Below, in pieces: positions 16,962-25,341 of a DNA stretch of 64,000 bases. The DNA lies in assembly GCF_018403325.1 (NCBI RefSeq), contig NZ_BOSL01000004.1:124001-188000 (forward strand). Reading direction: 5' to 3'. Made by a program: the position numbers and the translations under genes. The number at the start of each line of letters is the position of its first letter. The stretch's first letter is position 1. Source of the DNA: Paenibacillus vini (GTDB taxonomy: Bacteria > Bacillota > Bacilli > Paenibacillales > Paenibacillaceae). The notes below the pieces were generated by a model that did not search any database, was not told where the DNA came from, and saw only the letters and a program-made list of their open reading frames with translations.

Positions 16962-18679
16962 ACTACGGGAACGTTTAGCAGGTCCTCATTGATCATGATG
17001 TCCTTATATTCAACAAACGTACCGGTAATAACAGCGGGTCCCTCCGAGAATTGGAAGTCACCTGTCAGCACGATATAATTGTCTCCGGCCCATGCCGTAG
17101 TTTCGAATTCGCCCGGCGCGGAGATCGTGCACGTGAAGCGTACCTTTTTCTGCGGATATTGAGCGATATCTTCAGGGGCAATCTCCGGGATAACGGTCTT
17201 GACGCCGGTAAACTCATAGTAGGAGCCTGACCGTTCGTAAATGGCGATTTGTCCCTCGCCCGATCCTGCGGGATTCTCTACAAGGAGGCTGCCATCCGGG
17301 TTGATGGTCAGATTGTCCGCTTCAACCCACAGGATCAGCTCAATCCGGTCATCCTGAACTTCAAACAACGCATAAAGCGCGTTCCTGCTTGCGGAATCGG
17401 CTTCAACGAGAAGGACAGGGGTCTCTTTGTTGCTTAATTTACGTTCAATGGACAGCTGCCGGATGGTCGCATTTGAAGTTATATCCGTATTGCTGAGCAC
17501 CTGAACTTGTTCCTGGGCGTTCATTCTGCCGAAATAAATCCGGTTTGTCTCATCGGCTGCCGTGACATATATCTTGGAGCCGTAAGCGTCAGTACCCCCG
17601 CTTACGTGTTGATAGCTGTCCCCCTCACTTCGAATAGGGAGCAGTTGGGACGGTTCTGCAGCCATCCAGGCCAGCTTGACCTGATCCACGGCTTCGCCGG
17701 TATCCTGGTAACCACTCAGTGCATTATAGAGATTAATGGCCTCCTGATACTCCCCTTGTGCCGCCATTTTCTTGGCTTTTTTCATCAATCGCGCAATTTG
17801 GCCCTCCGCATATTCCGTCAGCGACGACCCGGGGTCGGCTTGGTTTGCGAATTCCTTGTATTGTTTGGCATGCTTGGCGAAGGCGGCATAGTTTTCTTCT
17901 TTCAGATCGTATTCCAGCAGGCTTCCAATAAGCTCTTTCGTTGTGCTTGTGATCCATGGCGCTTCAAACTGATGGCTTTTGTAGGCGTCCAGCATATCCT
18001 TTGCTTCAGCGAATAAAGTGTCATAAAGGCCCTTGGACGCGGTGGCTTTGATTCTTCTTGCGTCGTAGGTTTTGAATTTGGCGCTTAATTCGCTGATTTG
18101 CTTGGAGCTGTCCCCGTAAAAGTTGGAAGGGATCCGGAGCAGATTCCATTTAAAGGATTCATTCGAATAATCGCCGGTATCCAGATTGTGATCCATATCC
18201 GCGTAGAACCGGTCCTTGAACTGGGCGAAATAGGAGACGAACTTCTCGGAAACGTTGTTCGATTTCGAAATTTCACGGTAATTTTCGCTATAAGGCCCGT
18301 TCCCCGTATAATAGGTGTTGCGAAGCAGGGATAACTTCGCATAGACATCCATAAGCTTATCGAAATCGCCTTTGGAAGTGGCCTTAGCTCCTTGCGAGCT
18401 TAACTCCGCCAGCTGCCGTTTCATATCCGTAATCGGAGCCAGCTCTTTCAGACGAGCCGAGATGATGTCCTCCCTATAGTCTATAGAGGTGTTGTTTCGG
18501 GCTTTCAAATACCAGGTTTCGGCCTGGATTAAATCCTTCTCCGCATAGAGGCGCTCGGCCTCGTCAAACCAGGCCATCTTTTGCGAAATTCCATAACCCT
18601 TGAGACCGATAAGAATCAGCATAACGGCACATGATGCAAGAAGCAGGCTTTGCAGAGAGACCAATCTACGAATCATCAT
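16925..18679 (-). CDS. Anchored extracytoplasmic protein with TPR-like repeats (cluster gene L3)
   Basis: About 584 residues from the ATG at 18679 (a second ATG follows directly). One N-terminal helix (about 5-27) should anchor it with the bulk outside. The next 330 residues are helical and include two TPR-like units, AERLYAEKDLIQAETWYLKA and QGEYQEAINLYNALSGYQD. The last 230 are rich in beta strands, ending in VEYKDIMINEDLLNVPVVQV. The start overlaps the stop of the preceding gene as ATGA, with AAGGAG 9 bases upstream, so the two are translationally coupled. No catalytic motif is visible. As last gene of the leftward operon it is likely the outer-face component of the divergent tubulin/GTPase system. 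Confidence 0.75.
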   Translation of the reverse strand: MMIRRLVSLQSLLLASCAVMLILIGLKGYGISQKMAWFDEAERLYAEKDLIQAETWYLKARNNTSIDYREDIISARLKELAPITDMKRQLAELSSQGAKATSKGDFDKLMDVYAKLSLLRNTYYTGNGPYSENYREISKSNNVSEKFVSYFAQFKDRFYADMDHNLDTGDYSNESFKWNLLRIPSNFYGDSSKQISELSAKFKTYDARRIKATASKGLYDTLFAEAKDMLDAYKSHQFEAPWITSTTKELIGSLLEYDLKEENYAAFAKHAKQYKEFANQADPGSSLTEYAEGQIARLMKKAKKMAAQGEYQEAINLYNALSGYQDTGEAVDQVKLAWMAAEPSQLLPIRSEGDSYQHVSGGTDAYGSKIYVTAADETNRIYFGRMNAQEQVQVLSNTDITSNATIRQLSIERKLSNKETPVLLVEADSASRNALYALFEVQDDRIELILWVEADNLTINPDGSLLVENPAGSGEGQIAIYERSGSYYEFTGVKTVIPEIAPEDIAQYPQKKVRFTCTISAPGEFETTAWAGDNYIVLTGDFQFSEGPAVITGTFVEYKDIMINEDLLNVPVVQVDSVEPSTLP

Positions 18680-19629
18680 AAGGAAATGCTCCTTGGTGTT
18701 ATTTGCTGAAAATCGGCATCCCATTGGTATTTCTCATTGTAAATCCGGTAAACCTCATCCGCCAGGGAAGTCCACGGCTCGTTTGGATTTGTGGCTATGA
18801 CCCGGTAAAGGCGCAAGAATCGCTCTTTGGGAAGCAGGCGCGCATACCGCGAAATGAAGTCGGAGTAGCTCAGGACGTAACGTTTCAACCTTACGGCGGC
18901 TCCGGCCACCCCGGCAAGAATGTCTTCTCCGCGTTCCAAGGAGGCAATTTCATGTTCATATTTTAATATGTAGCGAAAGGTCCTGTCTTTGATCAGCTCG
19001 CGTTTGATTTTTGCTAATTCGCCGATATAGCGGGCAAGATCAGGATCAAATCGGCTTTGCAGCAACGGCTCCAATTCCAGCTCCATATCCTTACGAAGCA
19101 CAAAAGATTGCAGCAGTATGATTTGCAGCGACCGGATGGTGTCATCATGGACCAGCGCGGCGATTTCCCGCAGCATTTCATAAGAGCGGGCTTTATCTTC
19201 TTTGCCCGTTTCGACGGCCCGGTCCAGATTAGCGATGAGTCCGTCCGCTATTCTTTGACGATCGTGCAGGAACATTCGGGCTATTTCCCGGGAAACGGCC
19301 CGCGGAAGCAGCCTGTGCTGAACAAACCAGAGACACCCGGTCAGAATGACCCCTCCGGCCAGCCCAATCGCCATCTCTTGAAAGCTTCTGCCGAAGAAGA
19401 TACTGATCAGGGTGATCAGTATCGCGGCCAGCCTTTCATTGCGCATGGTGCGGCGTACGGTTGCAGCAGCCTTTTCACGCAGGGGAAGAAGACCGGGCTT
19501 CCCACAGAACGTACAGTTATCTTCGCGTAAAATCGTATAGCGATGGCAATTGTTGCATATTCTTAACTTTTCATATACATATTTCGTTTTAATAGTAGGT
19601 TTAATTTGTACAGGAATCTTATTGTCCAT
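18676..19629 (-). CDS. Zinc-ribbon membrane protein (cluster gene L2)
   Basis: About 317 residues from the ATG at 19629; an in-frame GTG at 19638 is also possible. Residues 25-42 form a zinc ribbon (C25xxC28 and C39xxC42), followed by two hydrophobic helices (about 65-105) and a cytoplasmic, mostly helical and charged C-terminal 210 residues. The start overlaps the previous gene and the stop overlaps the next one, so the three leftward genes form a tightly coupled operon. A second zinc ribbon of the same simple CxxC type occurs in the GTPase of the rightward operon. Function unknown. Confidence 0.75.
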   Translation of the reverse strand: MDNKIPVQIKPTIKTKYVYEKLRICNNCHRYTILREDNCTFCGKPGLLPLREKAAATVRRTMRNERLAAILITLISIFFGRSFQEMAIGLAGGVILTGCLWFVQHRLLPRAVSREIARMFLHDRQRIADGLIANLDRAVETGKEDKARSYEMLREIAALVHDDTIRSLQIILLQSFVLRKDMELELEPLLQSRFDPDLARYIGELAKIKRELIKDRTFRYILKYEHEIASLERGEDILAGVAGAAVRLKRYVLSYSDFISRYARLLPKERFLRLYRVIATNPNEPWTSLADEVYRIYNEKYQWDADFQQITPRSISL

Positions 19630-19774
19630 GGTTATCACTATCCCGGTTTATTTGGAGTACCAGCCTGCGGTCCAGCTCTTCGGGCGCAATCGAATTCTTA
19701 TTGCGTCTCCAATATATGATTGATTTTGCAATGACAAAAAGAAACAAAATAGCCAGGCAAACGTAAGTAATCAT
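19619..19774 (-). CDS. Small membrane protein (cluster gene L1)
   Basis: A 51-residue protein starting MITYVCLAILFLFVIAKS, one membrane helix followed by YWRRNKN and a polar tail. The ATG at 19774 follows AAGGAGA at a good distance; a longer frame up to 19855 lacks a ribosome binding site and would run into the inverted-repeat element. It overlaps the start of the next gene by about 10 bases. It is the first gene of the leftward operon. Confidence 0.65.
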   Translation of the reverse strand: MITYVCLAILFLFVIAKSIIYWRRNKNSIAPEELDRRLVLQINRDSDNHGQ

Positions 19775-19808
19775 ATACAGTCTCCTTCTTTTATAGGCCG
19801 AGCAGGCC

Positions 19809-19814
19809 ATTATA
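19809..19814 (-). promoter_or_regulatory. Candidate -10 box of the leftward operon
   Basis: On the minus strand this reads TATAAT, 35 bases upstream of the first leftward start codon. A good -35 is not evident at 17 bases, where the arm of the inverted-repeat element gives only a T-rich match, so the promoter may be weak or activator-dependent. Confidence 0.4.
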
Positions 19815-19827
19815 CCTAAAAGTGCGA

Positions 19828-19993
19828 GTTCAAAAAGACAGGTTTTCAGGACCAAGAAGGTTGGATGAAGCTAGGGACTGAGTAGCGGAGCGTACATGAG
19901 GTACGTGAGCAACGGAAGGCCCGGCTGAATTCAAGATTCGACGTCGAATCCGCTTCATGTTCTGCTTCGTCGTGGAAAGATGTCTTTTTGAAC
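19828..19993. repeat. 166-bp structured element with 13-bp perfect inverted ends
   Basis: The ends GTTCAAAAAGACA (19828-19840) and TGTCTTTTTGAAC (19981-19993) are exact reverse complements. Inside are a 16-bp perfect palindrome GATTCGACGTCGAATC (near 19936), an ATGAAGC/GCTTCAT pair, and a CGTAC...GTACG pair, so the single strand can fold into a branched structure. It has no ORF of its own and sits between the two divergent operons. The form matches a miniature inverted-repeat element or REP-like intergenic repeat; copy number cannot be seen in one window. No second copy was found here. Confidence 0.6.
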
Positions 19994-20007
19994 AACCTTT
20001 AAAATAA

Positions 20008-20036
20008 TTGAACTTTACAGGCGTTAATTATATCAT
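20008..20036 (+). promoter_or_regulatory. Candidate sigma-A promoter of the rightward cluster operon
   Basis: TTGAAC (20008-20013) and TATCAT (20031-20036) are separated by 17 bases, a fair match to the housekeeping consensus. They lie about 90 bases before the first start codon and 15 bases after the inverted-repeat element. Confidence 0.5.
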
Positions 20037-20127
20037 ATTGGCATAGCATTGGCAGATCTTAGGGGGAGATTTGTCAAATCATGCAGCGGCAATAACATAA
20101 CGATTTTTCAGTAAAGGAGTACTACAC

Positions 20128-21915
20128 ATGTTCCAAAGAAAAATAAAAACTCGCAGTTTGCTGCTCGCATTATCGCTGATGTTGCTTCTCTTCAGCTTCC
20201 GTTTGCCGGGGGCTTATGCCGCCGGACAGACCTCGCAGATCGATGCCGTGCTTGTTGTGGATGTCAGCAACTCCATGAATACGAGCGATACTAATAAAAT
20301 TGGTAATGAAGCCATGAAGATGTTTATCGATATGCTGTCGGTTAATGGCGACAGAGTGGGCATCGTCGCCTTTACCGATAAAATCCAGAGAGAAAAGGCC
20401 CTGCTGGAAATCAAGACTCCGGGCGACAAAGAGGACTTGAAGCAATTTATCGACGGCCTGGACAGAGGGCCTTACACGGATATTGCGGTCGGTGTAAAAG
20501 AAGCGATCAAAGTGCTTCAGAACGGTGCCGACCCGAACCACGATCCGATGATCGTCGTTCTGGCCGACGGGAATAACGATTTTGACAAAAACTCGGGCAG
20601 AACACAGAGTGAATCCGATAAGGAATTGAATGCTTCGGTCGAAGAGGCCAAGCAGGCGGGGATTCCGATCTACACGATCGGGCTGAACGCCGACGGCAAA
20701 TTAAATAAAGAGGCTTTGGCTGCCCTGTCCGACAAAACCGCGGCCAAATCCTTCTCCACCAATTCGGCGGAGGATCTGCCGCAAATTTTGAGCGAGATCT
20801 TTGCCAGTCATCTGAAGCTGAAAATCGTACCGATCCAGAGTATGACGGGTACCGGTAATTTTCAAGAGGTTACCGTCAATGTTCCGAACGCCAACGTACT
20901 GGAAGCGAATATCTCTATCATGTCGTCCAAGCCGGTGGAGACGGAGCTCGTCGACCCTTCCGGAAAGGCGGTAGCGATTCCGTCAGGCGACGTGGTGGTT
21001 ACCAAATCGAAGAGCTATACCTTGCTCAAGCTGTTGTCCCCAAGCGAAGGGGATTGGAAACTGAAGGTCAAGGGAACATCGAAAGACAAAATCGATATAA
21101 ATCTCGTGTTCAATTACGATCTGGAACTGGCCATGGAGCCCTTGCCTTCCACAAGCTACAAACCGGGAGATGAAGTCGCTATTTCCTCCTATCTGACCAG
21201 TAACGGACAGAAGCTGGCCAACGACGAAATGTATAAGAATATGGCTGCGGTCCTGAAGGTGACCGATCTCGATTCCGGTAAGACGGAAGAAATCAAATTG
21301 GACAATAAGGGCGACAAATTTGAAGGAACCTACAAGATTCCTGACAAGCATGAATATGAATTGGTGGTGAAGGCGGAGGAGAAGAGCTTTTACCGCGAGA
21401 GTCCTCCCGTCAAAATAACCGCCAAGCCGGCAGGTTCAGCCGCGACTCCACCGGCCTCCTCGCCAAGCACGGGTGAAGAGGAGAAGTCTTTTCCACTGAT
21501 GCCGGTCCTGTTGAGCGTAGCGGCTGCGCTTGTATTGCTAAGTGCGGGATATTTCATATTCCGGAAGGTGAAGCAGAACAACCGCGGTTTTGTGGGACAA
21601 ATCGTCCTCGAAATCCGCGATGAGAATACAAACGAAAAGTCTTATCCGCAGTACAAGAAATTAACCGCCTTCCGCGGCAAATTTAATCTTCACCAGCTCC
21701 TGCAGCTGGCGCCTGAACTGAAGGAGACGGAAAGAATCGTCTTCACCCCCGGCAGCAATGACCGGATCATCATAACGAGCGGCACCGCCGGAACGATCGA
21801 AAAGTCGGGGCGTGCCATCGACGCAAGCAAAGGCTATGAGCTGAAAGGCGGGGATCGTATCACCCTCCCGCTGAGCAGTGTGGACAAAACGATTTTTATC
21901 GAATATCTCGTGTAA
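20128..21915 (+). CDS. Secreted, C-terminally anchored VWA-domain protein (cluster gene R1)
   Basis: A 595-residue protein with a signal peptide cleaved near AYA-A (residue 31). A von Willebrand A domain spans about 38-230 with a full MIDAS site: DVSNS (D45, S47, S49), T117, and D147 in LADG. A beta-rich region (about 235-430) follows, then a P/S/T linker and one membrane helix (about 455-478). About 115 residues are then inside the cell, predicted beta-rich and ending in TIFIEYLV. So it has a metal-binding adhesion domain outside and a tail inside, able to pass a signal across the membrane. It is the first gene of the seven-gene operon; AAAGGAG precedes the ATG. The VWA call is firm and the ligand unknown. 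Confidence 0.85.
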   Translation: MFQRKIKTRSLLLALSLMLLLFSFRLPGAYAAGQTSQIDAVLVVDVSNSMNTSDTNKIGNEAMKMFIDMLSVNGDRVGIVAFTDKIQREKALLEIKTPGDKEDLKQFIDGLDRGPYTDIAVGVKEAIKVLQNGADPNHDPMIVVLADGNNDFDKNSGRTQSESDKELNASVEEAKQAGIPIYTIGLNADGKLNKEALAALSDKTAAKSFSTNSAEDLPQILSEIFASHLKLKIVPIQSMTGTGNFQEVTVNVPNANVLEANISIMSSKPVETELVDPSGKAVAIPSGDVVVTKSKSYTLLKLLSPSEGDWKLKVKGTSKDKIDINLVFNYDLELAMEPLPSTSYKPGDEVAISSYLTSNGQKLANDEMYKNMAAVLKVTDLDSGKTEEIKLDNKGDKFEGTYKIPDKHEYELVVKAEEKSFYRESPPVKITAKPAGSAATPPASSPSTGEEEKSFPLMPVLLSVAAALVLLSAGYFIFRKVKQNNRGFVGQIVLEIRDENTNEKSYPQYKKLTAFRGKFNLHQLLQLAPELKETERIVFTPGSNDRIIITSGTAGTIEKSGRAIDASKGYELKGGDRITLPLSSVDKTIFIEYLV

Positions 21916-21948
21916 GGGTTGTTCTAAAAGCGAATAGGGGGAACACAT

Positions 21949-24900
21949 ATGAAGCCCGTAGTAAGAGAACATATTCAACAATTGGACGTTTCATTAGGCG
22001 GAGGCATTGTCAGTGATAAGATCCGGGTCGACACGATCGACAACCCGATGCTGATCATCGGTTTGGGCGGCACGGGGATCGATGCGCTGCTGCGGCTGAA
22101 ATACCAGATTAACCGGCGGTTCCGGCTCCCGGAAGATCCGCTTTCCAAGAAAAAGCGGGAAAAGCCGGACAATGTAGAGTTCCTGGCATTTGAAACGAAT
22201 GAACAGGACCGGACCAAGAAATATAAAGGCATCGGCCTCGACCCGATCAATGAATTCGTGTTGTTATCGAATGCCGAAATCGGCGGATTACTGCAAAACC
22301 GCAGTATCCTCGAACCTTACATTACGGAATGGCTGTCGCCTGAATTAAGCATCACCGATGGGATGAACGGCGCTGCTGGCGTGCGCCAGGCCGGAAGATT
22401 GCTGCTGTTTACGAAGATTACCCAAGTGGTGCAAGCCATCGATAAGAAGATCAAGACGTTGTCCGTCGGCACCAACAAGAAGCTGATGGTATTCCTCCTT
22501 ACCGGCTTATCCGGCGGAACCGGCAGCGGCTGCTTCCTGGACATCGCCTATATCGTACGGGGCATCATCGAGCGCGATCACGGCTCAGCGGGCATCGACC
22601 GGGTGAATACGCTCGGATATTTGTTCACCCCGGATATCAACCTTTCGAACAAGAGCCTGAGCGAGCATACCCGGGAGTATATTAAGAAGAACGGGTATGC
22701 CGCGCTGAAGGAACTGGACTATTGGATGAACGTGGATAGCCGCGGCGAGCGGTTCAAACAGCAGTACGGCAACATTCTTACCGTGAATTCCCCGTTGCCG
22801 CCGTTTAATCTTTGCCATTTGATCTCGGCGACGAATACGGAAGGTAAGCTGCTGGAGAATGCCTACGATTACTGCATGAACGTGACGGCCGAGAATATCA
22901 CGAACTTTATGGCCAGTGAGGATAAGCAATCCGGAGAGGAATTTGCCATCCACGACTACATCAGTAACATTCGCACGAATATCGCGCAGATGAACAAAAT
23001 CTATCCCGCCAACTACGAATACAACATTATCGGCGCTTCGTCGGCGGTTCTTCCGATCGAAGAAATGACGACGTATTTGGCTTACCGTTTGTTTGACAAG
23101 ATGGAAGGCATGTTTGAGAAGGCTCCGAACCAGGAGGACGTGGAGAAATTTGCCCGGAAGCTGGGGATCGACCTCGACAGCATGGCCAAAACCTTCGAAT
23201 CGCGCGTTCCCGAGCCGCTTCCCGGTTATGAGAACAGCGAACGGCTTAGCCATGCCAATGTGGTGAAATCGCAGGTGGTAAATATCGATACCGAGCTGGA
23301 GCAGAATTTCCTGGCACGGGCCCGCGAAGAATACATCAAGGCGAAGAAGCAGCTTCCCGGCGAAATCATGGAGCAGTTCCGCGATCAGGTCCGCCGGCTG
23401 TTTCTTCATCCGGAGCAAGGGCCGTTCTACGTGTCCCGGCTGGTCTATACGGAGAAAGGCTTCTGCCTGCTAAAAATGCTTCTGTCCTACATTGAAGCGC
23501 TGCGGGAGAATCTGCTGCGCATTCCTCGCGAGATCGAAGCGGCGCAAGAGCAGGCTGCCGATAAGCTGAGCGACGCAAAGAGCGCCTTCGTATCCAAGGA
23601 TAAGAAGAAGAACTTCTATATCGAAGCGAAAATCAATGAGTATTGGCTCCATGCCGATACGGAGCGCACGGAGCAATTGATCGAGTTCTACGAGGATCTT
23701 TACGAATTGCTTAACTCGGAAAACAACCGGATTTATAACGTATTTACGGAAGTGCTGAACGCGCTCAGCTCTATTTTTGCCAAGAACGGAGACATCCTCA
23801 TTAACGGGGAGGAGCAGTCCGATCATAAGGGGAACAAAACGTACTATTGGAACATCGTCAGCGTTCCCGATATCTCCAAGGTCGTTAATAATTTGATGGA
23901 GCAGAAGGACGTGGACGATCTGATCCGCGATTTCTCGACGGAGCTGTTGAACCACTCCAACCAGTGGATCAAGGAGCAGGAAATTGACATTGTCAGCTCG
24001 ATCTCTTCCTTCCTTAGCGACAAGTTCGGGGATTTGATCACGAAGTCGATGGAGGAATTCCTGATTATTAAGTATGGGCAGGATGAATCCATCGAGAAGT
24101 TTGTGGAGCGCAATATTGCGAGCAAGCTGGACGATGAAGCCGTACCGGTGTTCCATTTATCGAACAGCACCGGGAATTTGAACTTCCCGGCCTGGGGCTT
24201 CGTATCGGTTCCGGTTCAGGCTCCGAGCATTCTGAAGGGGATTCGCAATTATCAGAATAACGCGGTAGGCAAATCCCACTTCACGGTGAAGGAGAGCGAA
24301 GTCAAGAACCGCATCTTCTGGCTTAACACCCGCAACGGTGTGCCGCTCTTCGTCTATACACCGCTTAAAGTGTACGAAGAAAGCTATGAACGTACGATTC
24401 TCGATAAGGAAGGCATCGGACGCCATCTGGTGCAAACCGACAAGAATAACTGGACGTATCTGCCTTCTCCGATTCCCGAGAAATCCTGGGGCGATGTTTA
24501 TGTGAACCAGCGTGTGCAGAGCTACAATGCGCGTGTTCGCGGCGAGTTTGGCGAAGCCCGCAGTTTGAAGATCATTGTGGAGAAGAGTATCGATCAAAAT
24601 ACAAGCAACCGGTTTGCCGTAGTTCAGACCGTACCGTTTGATCTGGATCGGAAGCTGGCCGGATACGATATGCGTCTTGACGCGCCGAAGCCGAATCTGG
24701 GCGAGGTGAAGTCCGCCTTGACCGAGCTGAAGCGGCTGCTGTCCGACGGTTTGGAGGTCGCAGCGAGTAAAGATATCTTCGGCAGTATCACAGAAGATCT
24801 AGCCCAAGAGAACCTCATTCGCTCTCCGGAACTGATCGCTACGGTCCGCAGCGAACTGGCCAAGTATAATGCGATTCGTGAAATGGCCGACCGGTTGGAA

Positions 24901-25338
24901 GGACTGCTCGGACAATATCGCGACGAGGAGAAATGGCTGGAGCAATTTATCGAGGCGATGTATACGGGCACAATTGTGAAGAAGGGCGCCCTTTATGTCT
25001 ATGATCGCGACGCCGAGGAAGAGGCTTGGGAGCCTTTTGCCAACCTGATGAAGAGCCGGAACTATGCGGAATACGAGGTGTTTACTCATTTCCGCGGGCT
25101 GGATGAGAAGAGCCGGAATACTTTACTGCGCAAGGCGTCCCGCCGTGCTTCGGAAATGACGGCTTCGGAGGATATCGCGCCGCTGCTGTCCAAGCTGGAT
25201 GAGCTGACCGTGAATTTCCTGGAAGCCCGCGATGCGTTGGAATACGAGAAGATCGAATTGGCTAACGGCGAGGAACTGTATCAATTCTACAAGGGAATAG
25301 CCGCCCAATTAAACGATATTCGTAAAAGGTTGAAGTAA
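21949..25338 (+). CDS. Very large tubulin-like GTPase (Tubulin_2/FtsZ-like type) (cluster gene R2)
   Basis: A 1129-residue cytoplasmic protein. IIGLGGTG (about 36-43) is the first nucleotide-binding loop, and GLSGGTGSG (G189-G194 at its core) is the tubulin/FtsZ signature. These place the first 350-400 residues in the tubulin superfamily, in the divergent tubulin-like group known from databases as Tubulin_2. FtsZ is about 380 residues; the extra 700 here are largely helical and charged, with no domain I recognise. It starts 33 bases after the VWA gene with AGGGGG upstream and ends three bases before the next gene. Family members have been proposed from gene context to remodel membranes together with VWA proteins. 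GTP binding and polymerisation are inferred. Confidence 0.88.
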   Translation: MKPVVREHIQQLDVSLGGGIVSDKIRVDTIDNPMLIIGLGGTGIDALLRLKYQINRRFRLPEDPLSKKKREKPDNVEFLAFETNEQDRTKKYKGIGLDPINEFVLLSNAEIGGLLQNRSILEPYITEWLSPELSITDGMNGAAGVRQAGRLLLFTKITQVVQAIDKKIKTLSVGTNKKLMVFLLTGLSGGTGSGCFLDIAYIVRGIIERDHGSAGIDRVNTLGYLFTPDINLSNKSLSEHTREYIKKNGYAALKELDYWMNVDSRGERFKQQYGNILTVNSPLPPFNLCHLISATNTEGKLLENAYDYCMNVTAENITNFMASEDKQSGEEFAIHDYISNIRTNIAQMNKIYPANYEYNIIGASSAVLPIEEMTTYLAYRLFDKMEGMFEKAPNQEDVEKFARKLGIDLDSMAKTFESRVPEPLPGYENSERLSHANVVKSQVVNIDTELEQNFLARAREEYIKAKKQLPGEIMEQFRDQVRRLFLHPEQGPFYVSRLVYTEKGFCLLKMLLSYIEALRENLLRIPREIEAAQEQAADKLSDAKSAFVSKDKKKNFYIEAKINEYWLHADTERTEQLIEFYEDLYELLNSENNRIYNVFTEVLNALSSIFAKNGDILINGEEQSDHKGNKTYYWNIVSVPDISKVVNNLMEQKDVDDLIRDFSTELLNHSNQWIKEQEIDIVSSISSFLSDKFGDLITKSMEEFLIIKYGQDESIEKFVERNIASKLDDEAVPVFHLSNSTGNLNFPAWGFVSVPVQAPSILKGIRNYQNNAVGKSHFTVKESEVKNRIFWLNTRNGVPLFVYTPLKVYEESYERTILDKEGIGRHLVQTDKNNWTYLPSPIPEKSWGDVYVNQRVQSYNARVRGEFGEARSLKIIVEKSIDQNTSNRFAVVQTVPFDLDRKLAGYDMRLDAPKPNLGEVKSALTELKRLLSDGLEVAASKDIFGSITEDLAQENLIRSPELIATVRSELAKYNAIREMADRLEGLLGQYRDEEKWLEQFIEAMYTGTIVKKGALYVYDRDAEEEAWEPFANLMKSRNYAEYEVFTHFRGLDEKSRNTLLRKASRRASEMTASEDIAPLLSKLDELTVNFLEARDALEYEKIELANGEELYQFYKGIAAQLNDIRKRLK

Positions 25339-25341
25339 GCG

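Noticed and set aside
22585-24156. Two long minus-strand frames opposite the tubulin-like gene
   Set aside because: Antisense to a gene with clear tubulin motifs, with no start signals of their own.
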